Assembly (NCBI GenBank): GCA_951804985.1
Contig: OX638134.1
Location: forward strand, 1,798,001 to 1,862,000
Direction of reading: 5' to 3'
From: Dryomyza anilis
Taxonomy: Eukaryota; Arthropoda; Insecta; Diptera; Dryomyzidae
DNA length: 64,000 nt
Within the stretch, counting starts at the first letter, position 1, and each line of letters begins with the position of its first letter. A program made the position numbers and the translations under genes. This document shows, piece after piece, positions 1-10,855 of the stretch. The notes beneath the pieces were generated by a model. It saw only the letters and a list, made by a program, of their open reading frames with translations. It had not been told where the DNA came from and searched no databases.

Positions 1-149
1 AAGCGAGTTAAAGTCAATTGCCAAAAGCCGTACACGATGGCGTGTCCCGCTAGGGATTCAAGAACCTGAAGAAGACTACTGTAGTAGAAATATTTTATAT
101 AAGACGTTATCATGACCGGATCATGTTGTTTATGTAACTGATCAGTAGA
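1..149. other. non-coding flank, nothing recognised
   Basis: AT-rich sequence up to the left arm of the first TIR element. No coding potential or repeat was seen. Confidence 0.4.
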
Positions 150-1311
150 GAGCGGATTTATATGCAAACTGATATTCCGAAAATATGCAAAATATACGCA
201 AATTATATGCATATTATATGTAAAATATGCAAAAAATATGCAGGTTTTTTTATATTAAAATAGAGTAAAAATATGAAAAAAATATATTTGATATTCATAA
301 TTTAAAAATGAAACACGTTTTTCTTTAACGTCCAACACATATTATGAATGAAAAAAAAAACATTATCCAAATAAAATAAAAAATATAAATTTTTACAATC
401 ATAATCAATGTATTTTCTTAATTTTCGACTGTAGACCATTGTCTTCTATCACTTAATATGAATTTATGCGCAAAAAACGATCGGTCAACATCACAAGACA
501 TTATAGGCACGAAATGATGGATTAATTAATATCAGAAATAAAATATTACGAAATGTCGAAGAATTTATACGATATATATTTATGCCACTATGCCACACTA
601 ATATTCTCAGTTCTCACTTCGATATTGCCAGTGTATTCGTTCCATATCGAAATTTTTTAAAAATTAGAATCAACATTAGTCTTTTATCAAACAATTTTGA
701 TTGAAAATGTCAACTCCTAAAAGTGATTATATAAGAAAATCGATATGGAGAATTTGCAGTGAAATCCGAATTATGAGAATCGAAGACACTTCAAGAATAA
801 ATGGAGCCATGTGGAGGCTTCGAGTCGCTTAAACAATTTAATTTTGTTCTTTATATCGTCTATTAAAAATGTAGGTATATTCAAAAAATAGTCTAATATC
901 TTTTTATCAAGGAAATTATATCAATATTAAAATTAATAACTCCAACTAAAAGTTATCGAGGGACTTGTTCTGTAATATTTTTAAAGATGCTGCAAAGCAC
1001 ATTAGAACTACAAAAACATAATGTCAAGAAATGTCGGTATATTGCTTTTTTTTACTTTAAATTACTCTAGTAATCTACATAAATTATTAAATGCGCCTCT
1101 ATACACAAATTTTGACTGATTTATGCAAAAAATTATGCCACAAATATGCAATAAATATGCAAACTATATGCAATATATGCAAAAAAATGCAAAATATGCA
1201 AATATGCAATACAAATTGACCATAATTTCAATTGGTTTTTAACAATAATTAATTTTGTTTTTGTCCGACTTAAATTTGAGGCTTCGTTAAAATTTCCATA
1301 TAAATCCGCTC
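150..1311. mobile_element. TIR element, about 1.16 kb, non-coding, ATGCAAA-rich ends
   Basis: The ends are a perfect 15-bp inverted repeat: GAGCGGATTTATATG at 150-164 and its reverse complement at 1297-1311. Inside both arms there are runs of ATGCAAA/TATGCAAA words (about 163-245 and 1125-1210), so the subterminal regions are alike. I see no transposase reading frame and no clear target-site duplication, so this is inferred to be a non-autonomous DNA transposon of unknown superfamily. An old tandem-repeat origin for the ATGCAAA words is also possible. Confidence 0.55.
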
Positions 1312-1390
1312 CCTTGTCAAGTTATGTTAGAAAAATATTTAATGATGAAATACCCGATCGTCCCTAGAGTATCCACTTTTAATATTAATA

Positions 1391-2130
1391 CACTCAGAGA
1401 ATTTTGACAGATAATTTATTAAACAGACTCACTATGGAAAACAACAATAATTCTATAAATTAAACAGAAATTCATGTTAACTTTAAATTTTCAACTATTA
1501 AAATTTGAGCTCGAATCACACGATTGAATAAACAGTGAACTTTTGAATCAATTCCCAGTATGCGAGATCATTGCGAGTAGATGGAGAAATCACACGATAT
1601 CGGACCCGTTCTCGTAACGATATCGAGCGTCAAATTGGACCTAGATGGTAGGTAGATATCGGAACGTTCTGTCGCAGTTTTCTCGATACGAGAAATGTAT
1701 CGAAATCGGAACGATATCGAAGAAAAATATTGCGAAAAATATTGCGGTATCGATATGATAAATGTTTAAATATCGTATCTTGTCAAAGAATTTGAATATA
1801 CGAACATCGAACTTTTTTATCGAAGTTATTCGAGAAAGCTTCGATGTATGGAAGGTCTCCGAGACATGGCAGACTGGGTTTTCAAAACAATTTAAATATC
1901 AATCGTGTGATTGCCTAATTTTCCATACAAAAATTGGGAAATCACACGATTGATATTAAAATTATTTGAAAATTGATTCAAAAGTTGACTGTTTATTCAA
2001 TCGTGTGATTCGAGCTTTAGTATACAAAAATCCCTTAACATGTTCAATCTGTTTGAAAAAAAAAACAGGAAATCTGTTTAATTTGTTGTTTAATTTCTGT
2101 GTAAATTTACATGATTTTTTTCTCTGAGTG
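1391..2130. mobile_element. TIR element with nested palindrome (CACTCAGAGAA termini)
   Basis: The termini are CACTCAGAGAA (1391-1401) and its reverse complement ending at 2130. Inside lies a second imperfect inverted repeat of about 47 bp: 1507-1553 (contains TCGAATCACACGATTG) against 1970-2016 (contains CAATCGTGTGATTCGA). The stretch between these inner arms (about 1590-1760) is full of CGATATCG-like words. There is no coding frame beyond short chance ORFs. The same CACTCAGA terminus is seen in the element at 43311-43540, which suggests one family with different cores. Confidence 0.6.
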
Positions 2131-2980
2131 CATATAATTTTATTTTGCATTACAGATTTTTTTTATTTTATAGAACTGTTGCTTACAAATATTTTTCAGT
2201 TCGCCGAATTCTGCTGAATTTGTGGGAAATATTTTGGAGAATTTTATACAATATATGTCAAATTTTTTAATTGCATATAATATATACTATTTTTAGTTTA
2301 AAAGAAAATGTGTCAAGCTCTAAATTATGATTATATTTTGAGCATAGCATATTTTTGATATGAAATATAAGTGTGAGTGTTTTTAGAACATTTGTCAAAA
2401 ATGCAAATAAAAACTTTTTTTATACTTAACAAAAAAATGCATTATCGTACATATATGTTAAAATTTATTGGGTCTATAAACCATATAGTTTGATATCGTT
2501 AAGAATTGTTTAGTTGAGTACTTTCAAAGAATTATGTTTTTCTTTTAACTGATTTAGATTATATCGCATATATACAATTGTTTATTTTACAGTTTCAAAT
2601 AATACATATGTTGGATTATTTCGAAACAACACAATCAATACAGTGTTCTGCTGAAAATATGATATTTTTTCATATATCCTAAATATCGTGTTTTCTGCGG
2701 CAGAAAAAAATAATAGTTATATTCTTACGCTAAAGTCCAGTTTTTCCTAAGACTTAAACACGATATAACTAACAAATTTTATATAATTATTCAAGATTTA
2801 AGTGGAATTGTACGTAGATATATTTCTAGGTCACATTTATGTTTTAAAAATAATTTTGACTATTGTAATTTCTATTGAAATTTGAAATGTTTAGAGAAAT
2901 TGGGTACACTGCACAATTCAAATTCCTTTGTACTGTTTAAATAAATAGTACTAAACCGTCTCACTCACACCCTATTCCCG
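2131..2980. other. AT-rich intergenic stretch, nothing recognised
   Basis: AT-rich sequence without open frames of note, repeats or RNA-gene motifs. Confidence 0.4.
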
Positions 2981-3665
2981 AGGTGGTGCGATAAGCACCG
3001 CTAGTCACGAGCCACAATTACTTGTCTACATCTTTTAATGCTGGCACGCTTCGCGACTCGCTTGGCCGACCGACCGCATGTTGCCTTTCGGAGGTATTTG
3101 TCATTCCATCAGGTATTCAAACAGTTGCCACAGCCCCATGTAACGCTTCATGACCCACGGATGGATAGATGGATGGACGGATGATGGCATGGAATGGGAC
3201 AGACGGTTGTCAAGGGTGAATTATCAACAATTTTCGTAACGGATTCGCCGTATGCCATTCTGGCGCGATCTTCATTCGACTCAGCAGGTAAAAAGCAGAT
3301 CACTTCTCAAGTCAACAAAATTTAAATAGCGCCAAATCCACGTTCCAATGCATTTCACCCTTATGTTGCCGCCACCACGCCAGTTGAGACCTCGAACAAA
3401 AGGCTCAGCTGTCAGTCCGGCGTGCGCCGTCATGCAGTAGTCGATGTTAACATGACAGAGAATATTGAGGAGAGCTGTGGCAACAACAACACACCAAAAT
3501 AACAACAGTTGCGCACTGGTGATTGGCTGACCGAAGACAAAGGGGCGGAGCAACCGTACCAGTGGTGTTTTGTGGTGTAACTCATATTCACCTCTTCGAT
3601 GTATAGAGTGTGGTGCGCCGAATGCCGATACGAATGAATATTGCTGTCATCAGATAAACAGACAG
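2981..3665. other. GC-richer island, possible non-coding exon or promoter
   Basis: Base composition rises sharply compared with both flanks, and the stretch contains GGATGGATGGACGG and CAGACAGACAGACAG runs. A consensus-like plus-strand donor, CAG|GTAAAA, lies at 3287/3288. The minus-strand 90-codon ORF at 3281-3553 has no recognisable domain and I do not call it. A 5'-UTR exon or regulatory island is one inference; no gene could be attached to it. Confidence 0.25.
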
Positions 3666-3775
3666 ACAGACAGTACGCGGTAACGGTTTGAAAATGTATT
3701 TTAAATTAAAATCATTAATTTATATACAAAAAGTATTTGTTTTAATTCTTATTAAATTTGAAATATTCAATAAAA

Positions 3776-4580
3776 AATCACTAAAAATTCAATTTTTCAC
3801 TAAAAATTCAATTTTTCACTAAAAATTCAATTTTTCACTAAAAATTCAATTTTTCTCTAAAAATTCAATTTTTCACTAAAAATTCAATTTTTCACTAAAA
3901 ATTCAATTTTTCACTAAAAATTCAATTTTTCACTAAAAATTCAATTTTTCACTACAAATTCAAATTTTCATTAAAAAATTCAATTTTTCACTAAAATTTC
4001 AATTTTCCACTAAAAATTCAATTTTTCTCTATAAATTAAATTTTTCATTAAAAATTAAATTTTTCACTAAAAATTAAATTTTTCACTAAAAATTTAATTT
4101 TTCACTAAAAATTCAAATTTTCATTAAAAATTTAATTTTACACTAAAAATTAAATTTTTCACTAAAAATTCAAATTTCCACTAAAAATTAAATTTTCACT
4201 AAAAATAAATTTTTATTAAAAATTTAATTTTACACTAAAAATTGAATTTTCACTAAAAATAAATTTTTATTAAAAATTTAATTTTACACTAAAAATTGAA
4301 TTTTTCACTACAAATTACATTTTTCACTACAAATTACATTTTTCATTAAAAATTCAATTTTACACTAAATATTCAATTTTTCACTGAAAATTCAATATTT
4401 CTTTAAAAAATCAAATTTTCACAAAATTATTGCTAAAATTTAAATTTTTTATGAAAAAATCTTTTTACACTAAAAATTCAAATGTTCACTGAATATTCAA
4501 TTTTACACTGACATTTAAAATATTCATTAAAAAAAAATCAATTTTTCAATAAAAAATAAAATTTTCCAATAAAAAAAGTT
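3776..4580. repeat. 19-bp minisatellite, about 40 degenerate copies
   Basis: The unit CAATTTTTCACTAAAAATT recurs head to tail with a 19-bp period. Copies are nearly identical at 3785-3950 and become increasingly degenerate, with single-base indels, toward 4580. The unit is itself close to a palindrome (AAAATT/AATTTT). No coding role is apparent. Confidence 0.9.
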
Positions 4581-4739
4581 TTAAATTAATTTTGTTGTAC
4601 CAAACATTCAAATCTACATATTTAACTAAAGATTATATTTTTTTGGTAAATTAAAATTTTTCTATATAGATTCATTATATATCATTAAATAATTTATCAT
4701 GGAATCAATTAGCTAAAATAATTTATATTTTGTTTAACG

Positions 4740-6030
4740 ATGTTTTCTCTTATGGCGGGAAAAAGGCGTGGTACGTTCGACCACACTGTGGCACTTTTCG
4801 GTTCATCTGAGGTCAGTATAACTACAACTTTGTTACCACAATTGTTGCTAATTCACGCACGTCAGCGGCTGCGGCTGAATCCAGTGCGGCCTGGATTTAA
4901 GCCAACGATTTGACAGCTTCTCTAAAGGTTCCAATGTTGCGGCTGCAGCGCGGCGTCTACCACATACTTTAAGATAAATTAGCTATGACGACAAAAAGCT
5001 CCTGATTTGTGTGAAATGCAGTGAAAACGGATTTCCTTATTTGTGAAAAGTCATGTAAGGCGCCACAGCTACAAAGGCACAAATGCTCGAACCCGAACAT
5101 TGTGTCCAACAATAGCAGAAACATGCCTGCCTTATGCACCAGAACCACGGACTGCCTGCCAGCTACACCGACAAAAAGCAGTAGACAAAGCGGCCCGATT
5201 AGGCCAACCGCCAGACGACCAAAAGCGCGGGATGTCACTGCACAGTGTAGGGCACAGCTGCAGCTTTTAGCTGCGATAGTTTTCGTGAGGTCCGTTCGAT
5301 ACAACATGCCTGCTTGCTGCCTGCTGCTGCTGACGGCCTAAGCTACCTTTAAAGGTTGCCTTTGGCAGAGGCATTTTGTACTTTCGCAGTGCAAGCAGGA
5401 AAGGTTCAGAACCAATTCAGAAGCAATTCGCAATTAATATCAAATAAAATTGAAATAAATTCGCTTTGAAATGCAAATTATTGCGAACTGCTGCCTGTTG
5501 CGCAGCCTCCGTTTATCTGGACTGCTGTCTTCGTAGGCTATAGGCTACGCAGACGGCCGAACGACCGACAGACAGAAAGACTCCACACATGTGCAGCACA
5601 GCTCGTGCGCCTGCGTATCTCATGGACCACATGGGGCGCACTTTTCCGCGGCAGCTACAGATTTCAGCGCGGAAATAATGCTAAGATTAATCTCACTTTT
5701 TTTTTCAAATAATAATTTTATCAATTGCTTTGTTTGCAGCGTCCAGTGCTATCCAATCCAGTTAGGTCCAGTGAGTCCATGTGCTGTTGCTGCCTTTATA
5801 GGCGGGTGGCGAGTTCATTGCAACTGTTTACGGCGTAACGCATACAAAAATCTAATTCAAAGCATTCAATACAAAGCCCAGAAGCTTTCGTGTCCAAAAT
5901 GCATTCGATTGTACAACTAGGCGGACGGACAAACGGACTGGCGATCGAAGGCTTTGACTTTAACCTGTTTTCATAATTTTGTGAAGGACCACCTAAAACC
6001 GTACGACAATGGTAGCCCATTTTGAGAACA
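4740..6030. other. GC-richer non-coding island with candidate plus-strand splice sites
   Basis: The stretch has clearly higher GC than its flanks and CAG/CTG-rich words. Both strands are open near 4969-5341 in several frames, which is typical of compositional ORFs, and none shows a domain. A pyrimidine-rich acceptor (TTGTTTGCAG|CG) ends at 5739 and a GTGAGT lies at about 5770, so a roughly 30-nt plus-strand exon is conceivable but unsupported. It could be untranslated exons or the promoter of a gene outside the window. Confidence 0.2.
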
Positions 6031-7780
6031 TGATTTGTGCTGCTGTATGTCGTGTATTAATGCTTATTGTTTGGGCAAATGAGCTTTGAAAAGTTCATAT
6101 TTGGCAATTAGATCTGATTTCCGAATAAAACCATGAGGTCTGAGCACAAACGATGCGGTGCGGGTGTTTATTAATTGCCTACCATATATGTTTATAAATG
6201 CTTTAAATATCCTACAGGAGAATTTAATTTTTAAAGTTTTATATAGCTTTGGTACAAATAGAAGTCACACTATACAAAATGTTGGTTTATTGAAAAACAA
6301 TTCAAGATATTGCTCAAAGTCCGGTTGATACAAATTGGGTGTTTTGTATCAACAAATAAAAAATTGCCAAAATTGATAAGGTGGCAGATCGTACAGCTGT
6401 TTCATAGGTAACCAAGCCCCTAATAACCGATTTTTCGTTTTCATTTTCCAACCAACTCACATTATGAGTTGAAAAAAGAACCAAAAGCAAAGTAAATTTT
6501 TGATTTTGATCTTAAGAGTTTGGTCAGTTCTCAGGTTTGACCCAAGATAATAGTGTTCAAACATCCTAGTTTCTTTTCTAATAATAACACTGTATGACAT
6601 CCAAAATATACTTTGAACGCGATTTAGTTTTTTTTTTTAGTAGAACTAGTTAAAAAAAAATAGTTAGAAAGTTTAGGTCACATTTTTGATATGAGGTAAG
6701 TAAGAATCATCAGTCTAAGCCGACTATAAATACCCTACACATATATGACAATGTTTTTCGTGTCACACTCGAAAATCTTCGTGCGTGCAAATCTCCGTGC
6801 GTGCTAGTTGTTGTCGTTTCCGTGCCTCCAAAAACAGACACGCGCCCATTAAAGATTTTTTTTTTATAGTTTCTACCCCAATTTAAAAAAAAAACCGTAC
6901 TTCTTACTTACTTAAAAAAAACCCTTAATTCCAGAAAATAAAAATTTCGTGATATTTTTACCTTTTCTTAAAATCTGTTGTTTTACTTATAGATTTAAAA
7001 GAATAAAACAGTATCAAACTTAATTTTTAAATTATTTATTACAGGGACTAAAATCCTTTAGAGTTCCAAGATTTTTAAAATTGTGGTTTCGGTTCCGATT
7101 CCAGTTCCAACAAAAACATTTAAATGGGTGTCGATTCCGGTACCATACATTTTTTTAATAACGGTTCCGATTTCGGTTCTTTGCGTTCCCTGACAGGGAC
7201 TATAATATCTGTTACAGTTCCGAATTTTTTAAAATAGCGATTCCGTTTCCAACCAGCAAAAACTACATGGGTTCCGATTCTAGTTCTGGTTCCACACATT
7301 TTTAATAAAGATTCCGGTTCCACACATTTTTAATAACGATTCCAAAAATCTAAACGATTCCGATTTGGTAATATTGTTCACGTTTCGCCTGTTTTTTTAT
7401 GTTTGTCCGTGATTTGTTCGTGAATTTTTTTTTAATTCCGTGCGTGGCACATATCGGCTTGCCCATGTGTGTCCGTGTCATCAAAAACAGGTACGCGCTC
7501 ATCTCTAGTCCAGTGGTCCCCCAGGGTTTACGAATCCTCAAAATAACTGTAAAAATTGTAAAAAATGTCTTTTCATTTGTAGCGAATTACGATTTTTTTT
7601 GTAGGGAACCACAAGTCGGTTTATTTTAAAGTAAAAGGTTTTTTCTTACAAAAAATGTGCACTTTGGCCGGTATAAAGATTAGTGTCGCCAGATCAAATT
7701 TTCACATGAAATACCTTTTTCCCTCATGAAATTCTCTTAAAATTCTCACAAATTCTCTCAAAATTTTCACCCGAGGCAAC
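6031..7780. other. non-coding stretch with TTCCG-rich degenerate repeat
   Basis: Mostly AT-rich with no gene. Between about 7030 and 7360 short blocks of the type 'ACACATTTTTAATAA..GATTCCGGTTCC' recur as a degenerate tandem repeat. An internal echo around 6760-6840 and 7390-7500 shares 'CCGTGCGTG' and 'AAAAACAG.(C/T)ACGCGC' words. The ORFs here are compositional. Confidence 0.35.
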
Positions 7781-8940
7781 ATTTTTGGCATTTTTCTGCA
7801 ATATTTCGGGCGCATTTCCGGCAAACGCCGGAATTAAAAATATACAATATTTTTAGTTTTTAAATTTAAATTTAGTTTAAAATTAAAATATTTTCGAGAG
7901 AAAAAAATCTCAATTTAGTGTGAGAATTCTCATATCCCGCAAATGCTAAAAATTATCATAAATAGTATTTTTCCAAAAAAAAAAACTGGCAACGTTGATA
8001 AAGATATACATTTTCAATACCAGACAGCGTAGGTATAATCTAACTTCGGAGTTTTGTTTATCTAGGTCTCCTAGTTTTCCTGTAATTGCGATTTCAACAG
8101 AACGACGGACATTGATAGTTTTTCTGTCGATGTCACTGATCAAGAATATATAAATTGCTCTGGCACTTTTAAAAATATTTCCGGCAAACACACAGATAAA
8201 TGGATATTTTGGAAAGTGTATTGCAGGTTGTTAATTTTTGTCGAATTTGAATGGCAGATTCACGGCATATTTGGGGAATGGGCAGAAAACAGGCAGCTTG
8301 TGATATAAATTCCGCCCATGTGTGTTTCAAATATATCGAAGAAATGTTTCAAAACTGCTTTGATCCTGCCAAAAATTTTGTCTGGGGGATGCCATCCTGA
8401 GACAACATTTTTGGCATTTTTCTGGAATATAATATTTTCGAAAGTATAAACAGATTGTAAAATTCGGTGGAATTTTAATGGCAGATTCACGTCATATTTT
8501 GGGAATTGATAGAAATTAGAAAGCTTTTGATACAAATTCCGCCTATATCTGTTTGAAATATGTCGACAAAATGTTTATAAGCTGCCTCGATCCTGCCAAA
8601 AATTTTGTCTGGTGTAACCCCTGACAAAATTCCTGGCCGTTTTCAGGAATATTTCCGGCAAACACACAGTTAAATGAAATATTTTGGGAAGTGTTTAGCA
8701 GGTTGTCAATTTTTGGGGAATTTGAATGGCAGTATTACGGTATATTTTGTAATCGGGCAGAAAATAGACACCTTGTGATACAAACTACGTCTTTGTCTGT
8801 TTAAAATATGTCGAACAAATATTTCTAAACTGCATCGATCCTGCCAAAAATTTTGTCTTTCCAGAAACTTCTATTTATCTGTGTGTTTGTTGGAAATATG
8901 CCGGACGAATTTCTGAAAAATGTCAGAAATTTTGTCTCGG
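7780..8940. repeat. tandem repeat, about 227-248 bp unit, 3 full copies plus fragments
   Basis: The phrase GATCCTGCCAAAAATTTTGTC occurs at 8362, 8589 and 8837 (spacings 227 and 248). Each copy also contains a 'CCGGCAAACACACAG' type start, a 'GGCAG.TT.ACGG.ATATTT' core and a 'TTGTGATA.AAATTCCG' block. Fragments of the same unit ('TTTTTGGCATTTTTCTG', 'CATTTCCGGCAAACGCCGG') occur at 7785-7830. No coding frame spans the copies. Confidence 0.75.
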
Positions 8941-9640
8941 GTAGTTGTTATTAAAAGTTAAATTTTATTTTGTGACATCGTGTAAATTGTGGAATTGCTG
9001 TTGATCGTATAGCCCGAAAGTGGCGCTTCGCTACTACTACTCACATGGCTTGGCTTGTAAAAGGCAGCGCTAAATAAGGAACCGAACAGACAATTGCGTA
9101 TATTTATTAGTTGGACGCGCATTGATATGACTACTTGTATCTGTAACTGGAAGAAATTGATAAATGCAGCGCAGTGAGTTTGCAGTGCAATACAAATTTC
9201 CTCGGAGGTCTATTCTTAGTTGGTATGACATGGAAATATCACCTTCTGAAGCTAAACAAAAATAAAATAAAACCTATCAAAGTCTAGGTGCGGAATAAGT
9301 TGTAAGCAATGGGGAGTTAGATTTATTTTTCGATTTTTTTTTGTCTCATTTTGATTTCAAGTTCTATAACAAAACGGCTTCCACTTACGGTTTCGCTATT
9401 TTTATTAATGTTAATTCTAATTATTTTTAAAAAATCTAAAACAAAATTAATTACAAACCAATAATATCAAAATTAATTTGTAATTTTCAAAATATAAAAA
9501 ACCGATTTAAATCTGGTATAATACTGAATCCGTTAAAAGTCAACAAAAAGGCGGACATTCGTAGAAATTTACGATCTATTTGCCGACGACATTCTGATAT
9601 CGTTCACTTTAAAAAGTTTGTTTATCGGATATCGTATGTC
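8941..9640. other. intergenic, nothing recognised
   Basis: AT-rich DNA. A short GC-richer patch lies at 9000-9080. No gene, RNA motif or repeat was found. Confidence 0.35.
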
Positions 9641-9679
9641 TGGTTGGATGAACATATGATTCATCATCATATAGTGATT

Positions 9680-10111
9680 ATCATGCCAAAGGGGCGAATG
9701 TGTAATTTTGGACTTTTGCGTTTTACATTTTTGAATTTAAGTTTTTCTCAAGTATACTGTGCCAAAATCAGGTGTGGTGTGGATATTTCTAGCCACAAAA
9801 GACAAAACAAAAGAGCGAATTTCAAATATTGAACATAGTGTCATGCCAAAAGGGCGAATCTTTTCGTTTTTTTGCCATAACTTTTGATTGGTATAAGATA
9901 AAATAGTGGTGTAAAGGCATTAATTTTTTGTTTTTAAAGCACCTATCGATCATCGTCATTATTTTGAAAGATTTTTTTTTAATTTTTATAATTTTCAAGA
10001 AAAATGTTTGGAAAATTATTAACTAATGATGCCAATCGATAGGCGTTTTGAAAACAATCAATAAATTCCTTTACGTCACTATTTTATCTTGCTCAAATAA
10101 AGAGTTATAGC
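9680..10111. repeat. long foldback (hairpin) repeat with direct repeats at its left
   Basis: Arms of about 77 bp face each other: the left arm 9874-9950 starts GCCATAACT and ends CCTATCGAT, and the right arm runs about 10034-10111. Shared inner words include AAGATAAAATAGTG and GTAAAGG. The loop is about 85 bp. Just upstream, 'CATGCCAAA.GGGCGAAT' is present twice (9683 and 9842). It is probably a foldback/MITE-type element. Confidence 0.65.
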
Positions 10112-10259
10112 ATAAAAAAACAAGAATATTTGCGTTTTGGTCACGATATAGCCTCACAAAATCCGTATTTATAATTCAGTAAGTTGTCCAAATCAAAAGA
10201 TAATTTTTATACGTTATAATAACAATGTGCTACAAATACCAAAAAATTTCGTATACAAA

Positions 10260-10855
10260 ATTTCCCACCTATATTTTTGGATAGGTATCGAAAATCAATG
10301 AATATCCTCATTTACAGAATGTCTATATCACTTCGAGTTTTTTTTTAATTTGCTCTTCTGTGTGCAATTTTCCTACCTTGAGTTACTTATGTAATTAAAA
10401 CTCAGCATTCACGTAAGATATTTTAAAAGTGTATAACTTTTTAAAAAACCAATATATTTAGCTTACTAAAACTTTTTAATTTATTAAAATAGGTTTAAAA
10501 AGACCTGAGTTATAGGTCAATAAACGACAAAACAATTCAAATTTGAATACATTTTCCAATTTTGAAAAATCTTTAAAAAAATCATCTTGCAAGATAATCT
10601 ACACATTTTTCCAGTTATTAAAAGTAAATTTAATTACCTTTTCAAAATTTTTGGAACAAGAAACAACAAAGTTATGATAGATACAAAACATCTACTCCAA
10701 ATAATTAAATCTATAAAATATAAGTGTTAAAGAATATCACTGTAGAACACCAAAAATATACAAGAACTCCGACCTGTATTTTTGGTTAGGCATCGAAAAA
10801 CATTGAATATCCTCATTTACAGAATGTCTGTATCAATTCCGAGTTTTTTTTAATG
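10260..10855. repeat. pair of about 70-bp direct repeats 503 bp apart
   Basis: The blocks 10273-10350 and 10776-10852 share long identical stretches such as GAATATCCTCATTTACAGAA followed by TGTCT(A/G)TATCA. The spacer is AT-rich. They could be ends of a decayed element. No gene is present. Confidence 0.55.

Noticed and set aside
4969..5341. Overlapping ORFs on both strands in the GC-richer island (106 and 112 codons)
   Set aside because: Both strands are open in the same place, with composition-driven residues and no domain; no reason to prefer one.
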